A DNA stretch of 64,000 bases, taken from Branchinecta lynchi (Eukaryota; Arthropoda; Branchiopoda; Anostraca; Branchinectidae). Made by a program: the position numbers and the translations under genes. Below are positions 1-13,500 of the stretch, piece after piece. The DNA is taken from positions 1,674,001 through 1,738,000 of the forward strand of contig JAKZAP010000011.1 in NCBI GenBank assembly GCA_023053575.1, given 5' to 3'. Below the pieces are notes generated by a model. It saw only the letters and a program-made list of their open reading frames with translations. It was not told the DNA's origin and did not search any database. Position 1 is the stretch's first letter; every line of letters starts with the position of its first letter.

Positions 1-59
1 AGATGTTTAATGCCGTGTTGATTTTTTAGTCTGCAAAATAGTTATTAATTGTATGTATT

Positions 60-180
60 GTACTTTTATGTATGTTAATTTTGGCCCGTCAATTGATATA
101 CATGTTTATATTATGACAACAAAAACTAATAATCGGCTCTGTCCGTCGCATGTTTTTCGAATAAAGTGAATTGAATTGAA
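60..180 (+). repeat. Possible non-LTR retroelement 3' tail
   Basis: AT-rich sequence ending in an AATAAAG-like signal and a short run of GAATT repeats near 165-182. Several non-LTR families end in a polyadenylation-like signal followed by short tandem units, so a 3' end is plausible. No coding part of such an element is visible at the window edge, so this stays a weak call. Confidence 0.3.
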
Positions 181-379
181 TTCACTGAATCGACTAGGGC
201 AGCAAACTGTCTCAAGGTAATCTACTAAGATCGCTAAGTTTCACAATCACTCTAGCCTAAACCGATCTAGATGTCTCGTTTCTAGATAGGCTTCTCAGTG
301 CTAACAACGCCAAAGCCCACCATTTTGGAGTTTCCCCTTTTAGAATATCCTACCCTCAAAATCGGGCCTTTGTGGTGGA

Positions 380-1000
380 TTGTATAGACCACGTGAAATA
401 CTCTTGATTATTAACTCTTCGTGCCGACAAGGAATCGTCGTGTGCCGAGCGAAAAACCGGAAAGGTCACCACAACATGCGTTGTTAACTAAGTGCGATCT
501 GTTGGATTCGCTTTCCGAAAAGCAAAGCGAGAATCCGCCGAGCGCAAGAACAAGCAAAAAGCCAGTTGCACCTTTACAACCTCTCGCTGACTTGCCGAAA
601 TCACTTTCCACTCGCGAAGTGGATTCGCTTTCCAAGTGCTGCGGAAACTAGTGGAGCGCGAGGACAGCTTTGGAAAGCGAAGCGACTTTTAACCGAAGTC
701 GCAAGAACAGCTGTAGCATAAGCTCGCGGAGCTTTCCAGACCGCCAGAATCGCCCTTTAGTTTACACAGGATTTAAGTCAGTACTGTATATGACTAAGTC
801 CGAAACACGCCTGCGATCCTCAGGAAGAAGGAGTAAGCGTGTCCGTACGACTCAAACTCAACGACTCAAATCCTGTGTCAATCAATCACATAGATCTTTG
901 GCAGCAGTTGTGACACCACTTCTGCCTTTCTTCCGCTAGATACCCGGAGAGGTCGGAGATTCTGGATCGGCAAAGAGAGATAGTCATCAATAGTATTGGT
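380..1000. repeat. Dispersed repeat shared with 5150-5300 and about 5750
   Basis: The stretch around 850-1000 matches, in reverse complement, 5150-5300 (shared landmarks are a TATCTCT...TTGCCGAT block, CTAGCGGAAG and a GTATCACA/GTGTCACA block). The phrase ACACAGGATTTAAGT at about 765-780 recurs near 5755. This suggests a non-coding transposon family with inverted copies at both places. The short open frames here have no recognisable protein content. Superfamily not determined. Confidence 0.45.
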
Positions 1001-1406
1001 CTTATTATAGTTCAGCGCTCCAAGTGGACTAGTTTCTGTTAGTCCCCCCTTGCCTCATAACCAACACTTGTGTAAACATAGTAAAAAGTCGGATCCATAG
1101 ATAGTGGGTCACTTCCACTTTCTGCTGCTGAGACATATGCAAAACCTCCATTACCTGGGACAAAGATGACAGGTTTTCCACTCACTAACCTGTGAATCTA
1201 TTTTACCATGTCTGACCCAAGTGCTGGCGGTGAGGCATAAGGGGATTAAAAAAACTAGTCCGCTTGGAAGCGCTGAACGGGAATATGGCCAATTTTGAGG
1301 ATCTGTTTGGATGACATTTCTTGTTCTTCCCTAAAAATCACCGGCGTGTTCCCGAGTATCCAGAAGGCCTACCAGATGCGCAGCAGATTTTTAAACTACT
1401 TCTTAC

Positions 1407-1500
1407 CTGTCAAAAGTGATTGACACCTTATACAATTTGTCTGGTTCCAACGACGAGCCGAAGCAGCTTGGCTGAGTCACATCGCCGCTCAGGTGGAAGC
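1407..1500 (-). CDS. ZSWIM4/5/6-like exon 2
   Basis: 94 nt: 2 nt completing the Gly codon, 30 codons, then AG of the next codon (phase 2 exit). It translates to FHLSGDVTQPSC...KVSITFD. The acceptor is TTTATTTCATCCAG and the donor is GTAAGA. The open frame runs on past the acceptor into intron, so the frame alone overstates the exon; the splice phases and the family motif define its limits. Confidence 0.87.
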
Positions 1501-4500
1501 CTGGATGAAATAAACTTTTAAATATACTTTCGAGACAAAAGCTGCGTTCTTTGTCACTGGAGTTCTCACCAGACACCGGTGGTCTCCGGTTTTTCTTATA
1601 AAACCGGTGACTACTCACCAGTCTTATACCCGTTTCTGAACTAACCGGTGTCCGGTTTTTACCTCACCGGTGTGGACTAACCAGAACCTGCTCGGGAGTG
1701 GCTTTGCCGAGGAGTTAAACACGTTTTCATCAACTCACCTCAAAACGCGTTATAAGAGAAGAACCGGACACTGGTGACAAAACACCAGAGACAGCCCGGA
1801 GTGCAACGAACGCAGCCAAGACACTATCTATCCTATTGACAAAATAAACCACCAAGAACGGCCCCTATCCGTACGCCTACTCTAAAACTCGAGCAGAAAA
1901 TTCTCAGTTTTATATACAAAAATGACTCGAAATGGAAAAATGAGCTAGGATGCTCTCCATCGATATTTCGACGGGTGCGAGCCCCTACATAGACACGATG
2001 CTACGTAGACACGTCAATAAGTGGACAAAATCCGACGCTACACGGACAAAATTCTCGAAACGACGTGGACAAAAAAAAACTGACACTACGCGGACACGAC
2101 GGTACATCGAACGACACTAAGGAGACACGACGATACATCGTACGACACTACGTAGACACGACGGTACATCTAACGACACTACGTAGACAGGCCAGTACGT
2201 CGACCGACAGACTTGGACACGTCACTTGACCTAGGTTCACACAGACGTTCACACTGAGGCGATATCGGCCATCGCCGAGATTTTAATCGCCAAAATCGGC
2301 GATTTCTCTTGCTTCGTCAGGCGATTTTCAATGTTGGGAAAATTCAACTTTAATCGGGCGACAGTACGATTTTATGCACGCAACAGCAACATTTCGCGTT
2401 GAATTCTGCTGCCGACGAAAAATCAGTGTGAACATCCAGGTGATGCAAATCTTCTGTCGCTGCGCTGCGACACTACGCCGAAAATCAAAAAGTGCGAAAG
2501 TAGTGTCGGTACTTGTACCGTCGTGTCCATGTAGTCACGTGTCTATGTGCTGACGGTTTTTGGTTTCGATGTACTGTCGTATATTCGTAGTATCGTGTCG
2601 TCGTTTCTTCCAGCTAAACTACAGCCTGACGAGGGCCCTTGCCAAGGAGGGCCGAAATATCGCTGAAAAATATCCTAGCTGGCTTTCCCGTTTTGAGTAA
2701 TTTTTATATACCGATGAAAAATGTATCTCAAAATTACGAGTATGACATGTACGAAAAAGTAGCATGTAGTCCGAACTGATGTTTCTAAGCCGAGGCTACC
2801 GTGTTACTGCATTCTACTATATGGTACTATTAGCACAGGATGCTACTAGATACTATTGGCCCAGTCGGAGGCACATTAAATGATAGTAGTCTGTACTATT
2901 GCATATCAATATATGCAACTTCTTCGTACAACTATCATACAACTACACAGGCTAAGAAATTTTCAACGGGATAGCATAGTTACGTTTTTGCAGATACCAT
3001 GGTATCTGATACCACGGTACAGGTCGTTTTCGCAGGTTACCGTGGTATCTGATGCCACGGTCAAGAAGTGTTTTTGCAGTTACCGTGGTATCTGGCCAGG
3101 TACCCTGGTCAGAGGGGTTACTAGCCAAAATGTTAATGGGGGGGGGGCAAGGTATTTACCGACTGGCTGGTCATTTTTACCGACTGTTTTTGCATATAAA
3201 AACGACTATTATTGGGAAAAACGACTGTGTTGATGAAAAATTGGCTGATTTAAAAAAAAAAAAAAAAAATTTCCGAGAAACCGACTTTTTAAAGATATTT
3301 ATTGTTTCCAAGAAAAAAATCGACTGTTTTTACGAAATATGGTGGCACTTCGATACCGACAACCATTCGGGGGGGGGGGGGGGGCGTCCCCCCCCCCCTA
3401 GTCGTGACGCCCCTGAACGTGGTAAGTGGTCGTCGTATCTGAACTATTCATATCTCTTCACATCATAGCAAACATAATAATCTATTTTTTCGTCCAATTA
3501 GTGGGAAAAAAGGTATGTCACTCTAGATGTCAGTGAATATCAGCATTTCTTTTTGGATGATTTCTAAAAGCGCAAATCCGGCAATTGTCATTTTGCGCAG
3601 CAAGCGTAGCATCAGATACCACGGTAACTGCAAAAACGACTAATTGCAGATCCAGTTACCGTGGTAACAGATACCATGGAACCTGCAAAAACGCATCTTA
3701 TGATTCCTAGTCATCTTGGGCTGAGGAAGTATTTACTCGGTTTTGGGTAAAATCGTAGTGGTGGTGATACTGATTACTTATAGCAACTCTCTTTGCGTTC
3801 CACCCCTGTTAATATGGTACTACAATCATCGTCCTTTTTCCATTCGAACTCGATTTCGCATTTAAGTCATTGATGTTAGGAACGCCGAGGGGCTGCCCAC
3901 TCTCCGCCACTTGGTTTAAACCACGTTGCGCCACCCATCCGCCACGCGCGCCATCCAGCCGCCTCGTGCTCAAAAATAGCTATTTTCCGCCGCGCGCGCC
4001 ACCCTTCCGCCACGCGCGCCACCCTTCCGCCTATGCATGTTCTAGTTTTGTTGGTTTGTATCAACAAACCAATCTTCATTCTTGAAGACATTTCGCACTG
4101 TATTGACAAAAAACGAATACGTGTCTTCTTGTCGGGCATATAAATGACCTCCTTCGTACATAGTCAAACTTCAATAAATTAAAGAAAAAGAATAAGTGCC
4201 ACATTAAAACAATATGTAGTGTAGGCTACTATTGTTGTAACTGTTAACACATTCTTGTCACTTTTTTTCTTTTTAATGTACGCTACTCGCCGATTTTGGT
4301 GGATAGAACAAAATTTTTGTTTTCTTTTTAATGTAGGCTACTCGCCGATTTTGGTGGATAGAAAAAAAAATGAACTTTGAAATTTCAAAATGAAGATCAT
4401 TTTTTCTTAATTCGCGTTGAAAAAAACCACAAAGGAGGGACGACACTTCTCTCGTAGGTATCGCGCAATAGAATAACATGCAGTAATACAGTAAGGTTTA

Positions 4501-7500
4501 ATCGTTCATTCACGGTTACCAGATACCACTTTGTTCCCGAGTAGGCTATGTTAGGCTAGCTGCGGTAAAATGATGGTAAGGTCTAGGTTACTTCAACAAG
4601 TAACGGCAAGATGGAGAGGCTGGAAAACACCCTAGCTAGACAATCGTGAAAATACAGCGAGCTGACCTTAGGGCCAAATGACCCAAAGCGAGTTCTCACC
4701 ACCGATCGGACACTTTCTCTGGATACTTAAATCTCAATCCCACTACAATGTCTACGGTTTTCCACGACTTTGTTTGCGCGGAACAAAGTAGTTTTTGCTA
4801 CTCATTCCAGGCAAGCAGTTCATGACAGAGACTGCTGCCCTTGTCAAAGATTTGTAAGCATAGTTCCAGCGGATTCCAGGGCTTTTATGAGGCGTGGAAC
4901 GGACCAAGCAGCGCAAAAAATAGTCGCGTCGTTCCAACGCCGGAATCAACACAAGGAAAAAAAGAGTAAATTGGCAAGCTTGACATGGGTTATAGCTTGG
5001 ACCTTGTTATTTAGTTCCCTTAGACCGCTAGTCAGTCTACGAAAGTTTAGCTGTTCGAGAGTTGGCAGACCCTTGGCCCTGCGAACGAAAACGAGTTGAA
5101 AGATAAGAGCTGTGGCAGTCTTGCTACGCTAGGCAGGACTACTACAGCACAATCATCATCACCATCACTGAAGAACTGGATACTCTTGATAACTATCTCT
5201 TCTTGCCGATACAAAGTCGCCCTGTACCTAGCGGAAGGGCCGGAAGCGGTATCACAGCTGCTCCCAAACATCGCCGAGATTGGTTAACACAAAGACAATA
5301 ATAGTGGGAAAGACAGGTGACTTCGCTAAAATCAGGTCTCTGAAAATCGATCGGAACGATACCTAGCGTTTGGACTTTGTCCAATTTCGGGCGGTAGATG
5401 AATAATATAATCAAAGCAAGAGGACGTGAGTAGGCAATGTCCGTCAACATTAATTGATTCGAAGTCGTGAATTCAACATTTTTGTTTCCATAAAAAAGCT
5501 ATTTATTCTTTTACTACTTGTTTTTATTCCAATTAAAGAGGAAATCTGAATGGAGCGAGGCTGCTCATCATAAACGAAACGAAACAAAATCAACAAAACG
5601 TGCTTTGATGATGATTCTGCGGAGAGCGATGGAAGAAAATGTCAACAGAGCGATTTTTTAACGAAAGAACATCCGCTAAACGGCGCTGGTTGTTGTGACT
5701 CATGGGGCTTACGGGAGTTTCCGGTCTTTCCCACTTTTACTGTCTTTGGGTTAACACAGGATTAAGTTGTTGAGTTTGAGTTTTTTTTTTCTTGTTCATC
5801 CAGAGGATCACTGGCGTGCTTTGGAGTCATAAGTAAGTAAGTATTTATTCGTGAGTAAACCAAACAAGGTATTTCACTCTATATACTAAACTAAAACTAC
5901 ATGACATCAGAAAGAAAACACTAATCTAATCATAAAGTCTCTAATGAAGAACAATGATGACGCAACCAATGATCACCAACTACGAAATTTCTAATCTCCT
6001 AGTTCTTTTTAAAAAAACAATAACAAGATTTCTAACATACTTATTACTCACTGCTAAATTCAAACTAAAGGGAAAGCTAAGACCTATTTGAGATAAACAC
6101 AAATACAAAGACATTCGTTGAGTGTAATATAAAGGACATTCAAATAAAAGATGGCTGCAAGTTTCAGGAATTTGGCAACAATAGCACAAGCTAGAAGGAG
6201 CTTTACCAATTCTATGCACACAGCTTTGATATAGGCTAATATATATTGGCTGCGTTCTTTCTCACGGGAGTAGCCTACCTACTGGTGGTTTCTGGCAGAT
6301 TACAATGACGGAACAAATTCAGGCAGCAGATTACTACGATGGTAACAAAATAGAAGATAGCACGTTATTTGAAATGAATGAGGCATGTTACTGCAGAATA
6401 TCCGAGACTGTAATAATAATAATAATATTAACAGATTTATTTCCCATCACGATGCACAAACGTACAAAAGACGGAGTAATTAAATGAGGACGAAGAAAAA
6501 ATCAAGAAAGAAAGAAATGAAAGAAAAGAACATTACTGTCAACAGAAATTATGGAAAGAACACACGAAACTTAAAAAGAAAACCACGCACACTGACAGAA
6601 TTTACTCTGAGTAAAGCATCTGCTGAGCTGCATTAAGGCTGCGCTTAAAGCACTCTCGTCTTTCCCGAATAACAGAAAGAGGTCTTGCTACGTCATACTT
6701 TGAAGACAATCTGCTATTACTTGTCAAAGGTGGAACCCTCAGCAGATACGCGAATGTCTTTCATATCTGAGCATGAAAACAGCTTCCAAAAAGGAGCCAA
6801 AGCAATAACGTGTGGAACTACAAATGAATTATACATAATATATAGGCTAAGCTCAACGCAACGCAAGACCATAGGCCCTCAAAAAAAAAACAGTTCTAAA
6901 TTAGAAAGTTGAATAACATCAGGTAAGTCATGGAAAGTTGGTAAAGTGACGCTCTGCCTTTCTAAAATTGAATGGAACGTCCAGGAATTTTGAGTGACAC
7001 TACACATCTCCGGCATTCGAAAAATAAGTCGGACAACCTTATTATAAGCAACTTTCCGACGATCTAACACCCACTCTGGGTATTCGGAAATATCTTCAAA
7101 ACATTTGATAGTAATAGCCTTAGGAAAATTATACAGCACTTTCTGAGCTCCTTCAATTTCATTTTATTCTGGCGTACCGTAACGCATGTTCTGCGAAAGA
7201 AGGAACTAATAAAGATAAGATTGTGCTACTCTAAATATGCAAAGCAACTGCTCCACCTGTCGAAATTATGCCACAACCCCACGCTTACAGATAAGTTTCC
7301 AGTGCAGGATGCAAGTATTACGCTTTTCAAAGTCTCCTCGTCTCTACAGAAAATCATCGACAACTCGGCCCAACCAGCGCATGACAAAATAACTCTTCGA
7401 GGTCATAGTAAGAAGATTCCAAAGCCATTTGCTCACACCAGGACCCGAAACCATTTCTTCTCAACTAGAGTAGTGCAAAACCGGAACACCCTGTCAGAGG

Positions 7501-10500
7501 ACAGAGTCAGTGCACAGACAGTGGACTCATTCAAATCCAAGCTTGACAAGGAGTGGGAAGCCAAACCCTGGAAATACGAGTGGGATGCCCCGGAATCCTC
7601 TACCAGACACTAACCAAAAGCCAGTTCCGACATCATGTGTGACAAACATCACTCAATCCACTATCCACCCGACTATCCACCTTTGTCGCTTGACAATGCG
7701 ATTTAAGGTAATGACCTTTTATCCTGTCTCCCGGCCGAAGATTAAAACTGTGTTATGTGTTTTGTATTTGTTTTTATTTATTTATTTTACTGTCTATAAT
7801 CCGCTTTCCAAAAGGGCGGGTGACAAAAATGACTTCTAAGTCTTGAAGAATCGTAGTTCACTTTGGTACTGGCATTCCAGAACTTTCCTAGTAGCAGGGC
7901 CTCACCTGTAAAGACTAGCAGTTTGGTCGGCTCCAAGCAAATAATAATAATAATCGTAGGCTACACTGCATCATAAAAGGCTGCACTTATCGATAATACG
8001 CTTGGAATTTATTGACCAAATCACATTTGAAGTATCTTTGGTAAGACCAGAGTCCAAGAATTCTGTTTGCAAAATTGCACCTGTGCCCATCTTTTGTTTC
8101 GGAAACATGATTTTACAAGCTTGAACGAGTACGATGACGGTTATAATATGACGCGACGCTATGATAGATAGATAGATATTTAATGCATAAAAGCCAACAA
8201 GGGCCATCGCACCACAACAACAAAGGAAAAAAAAAAAAAAAAAAAAATATATAACAACAATAACACTGTGTCAATATCTAAATTTACAGGGATATACAAT
8301 TTTCCCTGTGTGCTAACCCTATCCGGAGGAACCTTCCAAATAGTTGAATAGCCTGGAAACTTTTCTCTTTCATTCTCTCAATTATCCACTCACTCCCACA
8401 CGTTCTCACTCCAAACAACTCTTGTCTCAACCCATTCAATTCCTCACACTCTCCCACAAAATGGCTCATACTTTCATTTTCGCATCCACACATAGGGCAA
8501 GAGTAAGGACCAGTTTTAACCCTAACGTTGACGTGGTTTGTGGTCCCAGGCTTGTCCTATGAATCAAATGTTCTATCAATATAGCCCATACAGGGTCGGT
8601 GTTTAGAAATAGAATAAAAGGTTAGTTACTAATCACACTGTCCAGTTTAAAGCACAACGGATGAAATTAATAGATACCGTAACCAATTACCAGAAACTGA
8701 AGCTATACTAAACACTCAACATACCGTAACCCAACCCTTCCGTTTTCATCATCATCAAACACGAAATGAGCCACACAAAGCCAGGTAATTTTTTCAGATG
8801 TAAATATTCACATGAGCTTAATGCTTTACGAACAGGCCAGCATGTGGGCCAAAACTTTCCTGGACAGAACAAATCAACAACTAAATTTAGTTGCATGCTT
8901 TTGTGGATATTAAAGCCTAAAAACATTACAAACACTAATTCTGAAAACCACTCTTTGCTCACTTCATTCGACTTCAGCCAAATGTGAGGGTATACTATAC
9001 CTGTGTCTGTATTACAGCTACTGCTGCTTGTGGCCTCTCTGGGGTCCATACACAACAATAGAAGTCTGGCTTCAAAAAGAGCCAGAGGTTTGTGTTTGAC
9101 CGGCTTTAAACTCTGGTACGATAGCCTACCTGATGCATATACCCAATTGAAAGGTTGAGCAGGGCTAATGCGTGATGAAGAAGCAGCTTCGAATGTGGCA
9201 ACCCACCAGCTTTCAATCAGACATATCCCTCTACCCCTCTGGCTGAAAGTCTTATCATTCAGAGGTTTCTCAAAAGCCTTACAAAGAACAAAGCTAACTA
9301 GGAGTGAGTACCTATCTAAGGACAACAAGCCACTCCTAGATTTTTTTTTTCTGGTGATCCTCTAGCCTACTAGATTCCAGCTTGCTTCCACATTTGTGTT
9401 CAAATGCATCATCCTTGTTCAGGAACAGATTCGTGAACGAGAAAACACTGCAAAATCATGGAAGCCACGAACCTACAATGTAAGCAGCAAGTGTGGTAAG
9501 TACTGCACTGTGTGGTAAGTATTCCTGGTAGCCTACCAATAGATCAGAAGATAGCTTGTTACCAGAAATAACATAAACAAGAGCTACGATATGGCACTTG
9601 TTACGAGTAGGCGGTACAAGAAAGTAGATGAGAACGTCACAAAATACACCCGCCATCCAATAATGCGGTTCGGAAATACAAATATGATGTTTAGTTTCAC
9701 TCAATTATGAGCTGTTCCGGCATCGTCTCGGATTATCTGTAGCAAATGCGCATGACTGTTCAAACTTCCAAGTTTAAGGCCAATAAATCCACTCGTTTGA
9801 TCCCTTGAAGTGCTACACGATTTCCAATACTCCCTCTATCTCCCACTACCGTGGCTGAATCTGGTTCGGACCCAAAAATGGATCATCTAAAGCATCTTCT
9901 TTTATACCATCTATTAAGTTTCACTCGAATCGGAGCATCTTTGGAAAATTCCAACCTCACTAACACCGTTGTCGGTTCCGGTTCGGACCCTAAAATATGG
10001 CATCTAGGGTATACGCTCTCTCTACATTCAGAGTTTCATTTAAATTGATGCACTCGTTTGACCCCTATGTGAGCCTCAAAGTTTCCGGCAATCTCCTTCC
10101 ACCTCTCCCCACTGTGGCGGAAGAGGACTTGGAAACATAAACGTCGCATCTCTTAATCCCCTCTTCCCGTCCATCAAGTCTTACTGAAATAGGAGCATAG
10201 CCTATCCGCAAATTTCCGGTACCCCCCCCCCCCCCCCCCCCACCTTGGCCGAATCCGGCCCAGACGCCAAATAACAAACCTAGGCCGCATAAACTCGGCA
10301 CTGCCGAACTTGCATCTCATTCGGTCTATCCGTTTGGTTTTTGTGCATGTCAACCCCCCCAATTCCCCCAACCGTGGTCGAATATAGTTTGAACGCATGT
10401 TTTCCATGTCTAGGCCATCGATTCCTATCACCCATTAAGTTTCACTCGAATCAGACCAGTCGTTCGCAATTTGCAGAAGTCAATTTCCATATTTCCCTTC

Positions 10501-13500
10501 CTTCGCTCCACCAAAAATGCTCGGATGTAGGAACGGAAGTTTCCGGGGGTATGTTGTGTCAGGTTCTTAAGTCAATTAATCGGGTCACTAATATGCCTGC
10601 AAAGTTTCATAGTCTTAGTACATCTGGAACTATTCTAACTCGCGACTACCGGAATTCCAGGAATCCCCTCCAACTTCCCTCACAGAGCCCTGAAACCATT
10701 GAATCCTCAATTTCGTATCTAGGCCTAATACTTGTTCTCTCCATTAAGTTCCGTTCCAATCCCTCTGCTCTAAGCGTTTCTTGAGTTTTCCGATCCCCCT
10801 TCCCCATCCCCGCAGGTATCGGACCCGGCCCGGACTTGACACTGAACATCTGAGGCGATAGCTCTTTCCACCCTACAAGCTTCATTCAAATCCGGACACA
10901 CGTTCAAAGGTTATGCATGCAACTCGATTCCGGACTCCCAATCCTTCCACTCCCCCCACGATGGTCAGATCGAGGACTACACACGTTCAAAAGTTATGCA
11001 TGCAACTCGATTCCGGACTCCCCCATCCTTCCACTCCCCCCACGATGGTCAGATCGAGGAAACAACTATTCTCAAGTCAATCTGTTCGGATCCCTGACAT
11101 ATTTGCCAAGTTTCATCGTCCTAGCACATCAGGAAGTATGCCGAACTCGCGGGATCGCTAGAAATCCGGACCTCCCCCCCAACTCCCCCACAGTGCCCGG
11201 ATCCGGTCCGGTTTTGTCAATGACGTATCTAGGACTTGTGCTTGTTCTTCCTACCAAGTTGCATCCCGATCCCTCCACTCTAAGCGTTTCTCAAGATTTC
11301 CGGTTCCCTTCTCCAACTCCCCCCAGTGTCCTCGGATCCGAGATCAGATCCGAAAGTTCTCAGACACGAGATCATCCTAAGTATCAACTTTCATCAAGAT
11401 CCCATCACCCGTTCGCAAGTTAAAAATACCTAAATCTTTGGCTTTCCCCTCCCTCCACCTCCCCCCAGATGGTCGGATCGGGAAAGTGACTATTTCCTAT
11501 TTAATCTGGTCGGGTCCCTGAGATGCCTTCCAATTTTCGTCGTCCCAGCACATTCAGGAAGCACCAAGTGTTGGATCCTGTTCGGATCCCTGACATATTT
11601 GCCCAAGTTTCATCGTCCTAGCACATCAGGAAGTATGCCGAACTCGCAGAATCGCTAGAAATTCGGACCCCCCCCCCCCTCCAAACTCACCCAAAGTGAG
11701 CGGATCCGTTCCGTTATGTCAGTCATGTATCTAGGACTTGTGCTTGTTCTTTCCACCAACTTTCATTCGGATCTCTCCACTCTAGCGTTTAACAAGATTT
11801 CCGATTTCCCCCTCCAACCCCCCCCCCCCCCCCCGTGTCACCGGATCCGGTCTGTATTTAAAATGGAAAGTCTGAGACACGAAGTCCTTCCATATAGCAA
11901 GCTTCATTAAGCTCCGATCACCCGTTCGCAAGCTAAAAATATCTAATTTTCCCAATTTTTCCGGATTCCCACTCCCTCCATTCCCCTACAGATGGTCGGA
12001 CTGGGGAAGCGACTATTTCTAATTTAATCTGGCCCGGTCCCTGATACGCCTGCCAAGTTTCATCGTCCTAGCTTATCTGGAAGTGCCCGAACTAGCAAAA
12101 CCGGGACGGACAGACCGACAGACCGACTGACGGACAGAAATTACAATCGCTATATGGCACCCTATTATCGACCCTGATGAAGCGATCATAGCTCAGGTCG
12201 CCAGATACAACTCTGGTATTCTCGCTCATCCTTGGGCAGCCATTTTGAGGCAGTAGTTCTGTCTTTTGTATTTAGATGTCCATCTTGTTCTTTGTTTTTC
12301 TGTGTTAGTGTATTCTCTCGTAGTGTGTTTTTCGTTTTCTTTTCATCTTATACTCCATCTGTTTTCATTTGATGGGAAATAAATACATACATACATACAT
12401 ACATACTTGGCCGAAGGGCAAGTGCCATAAAAATAGCTAATGTAGTAGTTTCGTTGTCCTGTAAGTGTTTTTAACAGACCAGTTTGATATTAATTATCCT
12501 TTGAGCCGACGATCACAAGAGCTGAAAAAGCATGTGGCAGTATTTGATGCTGCAAAACAGAAAATTCAGCCACATTTTATAATAAAATCTAGCTGACTTA
12601 TCCGTTTTGCACCATCAAATATGATTTGCAGTCGGTCTGGGCTGATGGAATATCTAGCATGTAGCAGTCTTCTTATATGGGAACGCATGCATTCATTACC
12701 TGTCAACCCCAAAGTTAAACAGATATTGGTCAGAACACTCTCACTCAAAATCAGGTCCTACCCTGATCCTCGCTAGGTTATTTAAAGCACTGATGGCATA
12801 GAATACAGTACAGGTATGCTTATTTGAATGTTTGTCGACTTAGAACTTTGCCATTTTCATGCACTTGCTGTGAGTCTGTGACTAAAGTCAACTATGAGTT
12901 GGGCCAGTGAACCACAAACTCCTGATTTTTGGATACCCTATGCCAAACGCTGGGTATATCTAGCGTTTGGCAAACCCTATGTGTAACGCTGGATACCTTA
13001 TGCCAAAGGCTGGATAGCTGTTGGTACCCTAACCTTGACTTACCTCACTACAGATGAATTCTGATTGTTTGATTTCTGAGCTTTACTCAAATCATCAATA
13101 TTTTATTCGGTCCCACTATCCAGCATTTGGCATAGTGTATCCAGGGTTAGACATAGGACTAACACTAGATATACCCAGTGTTTGGCACAGTCTTTCCCAA
13201 AATCAGGGGTTTGTGGTAGACAGAGTTAGCTTAAGTAGGTAATTAATGGCCTCTGAAACGCCTGAATAGGTAGTCTGGATCTTACTCCCACAATTTAGAC
13301 CAAAACTGCACTGTTCATATTTAAGTAATTGTTTAAGTAAAAATACCTCTCCAAATTTCCAGAGAAGTCTTTCCTTCAGAATAATCTATCTGGCTTAAAA
13401 AGGAACCCAAAAATATGACAAACATACCAGATTGAAGCTAATTGAATGTTTACATACACTGTAAAAAGTTTCTCTGAATAAGGATGCAGTATTTGCTACT

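Noticed and set aside
3052..3468. 138-codon plus-strand open frame
   Set aside because: Runs through a poly(A) stretch, G and C homopolymers and the junction of two nested miniature elements; not a gene.
8708..9328. 206-codon minus-strand open frame
   Set aside because: Longest frame outside the retrotransposon, but no domain, no splice or polyadenylation context and unconvincing composition; left unannotated as a gene.
9851..11910. Several plus-strand frames of 64-168 codons
   Set aside because: They lie in a pyrimidine-rich tandem array where stop codons are rare; the translated repeats follow the DNA repeats rather than a protein family.
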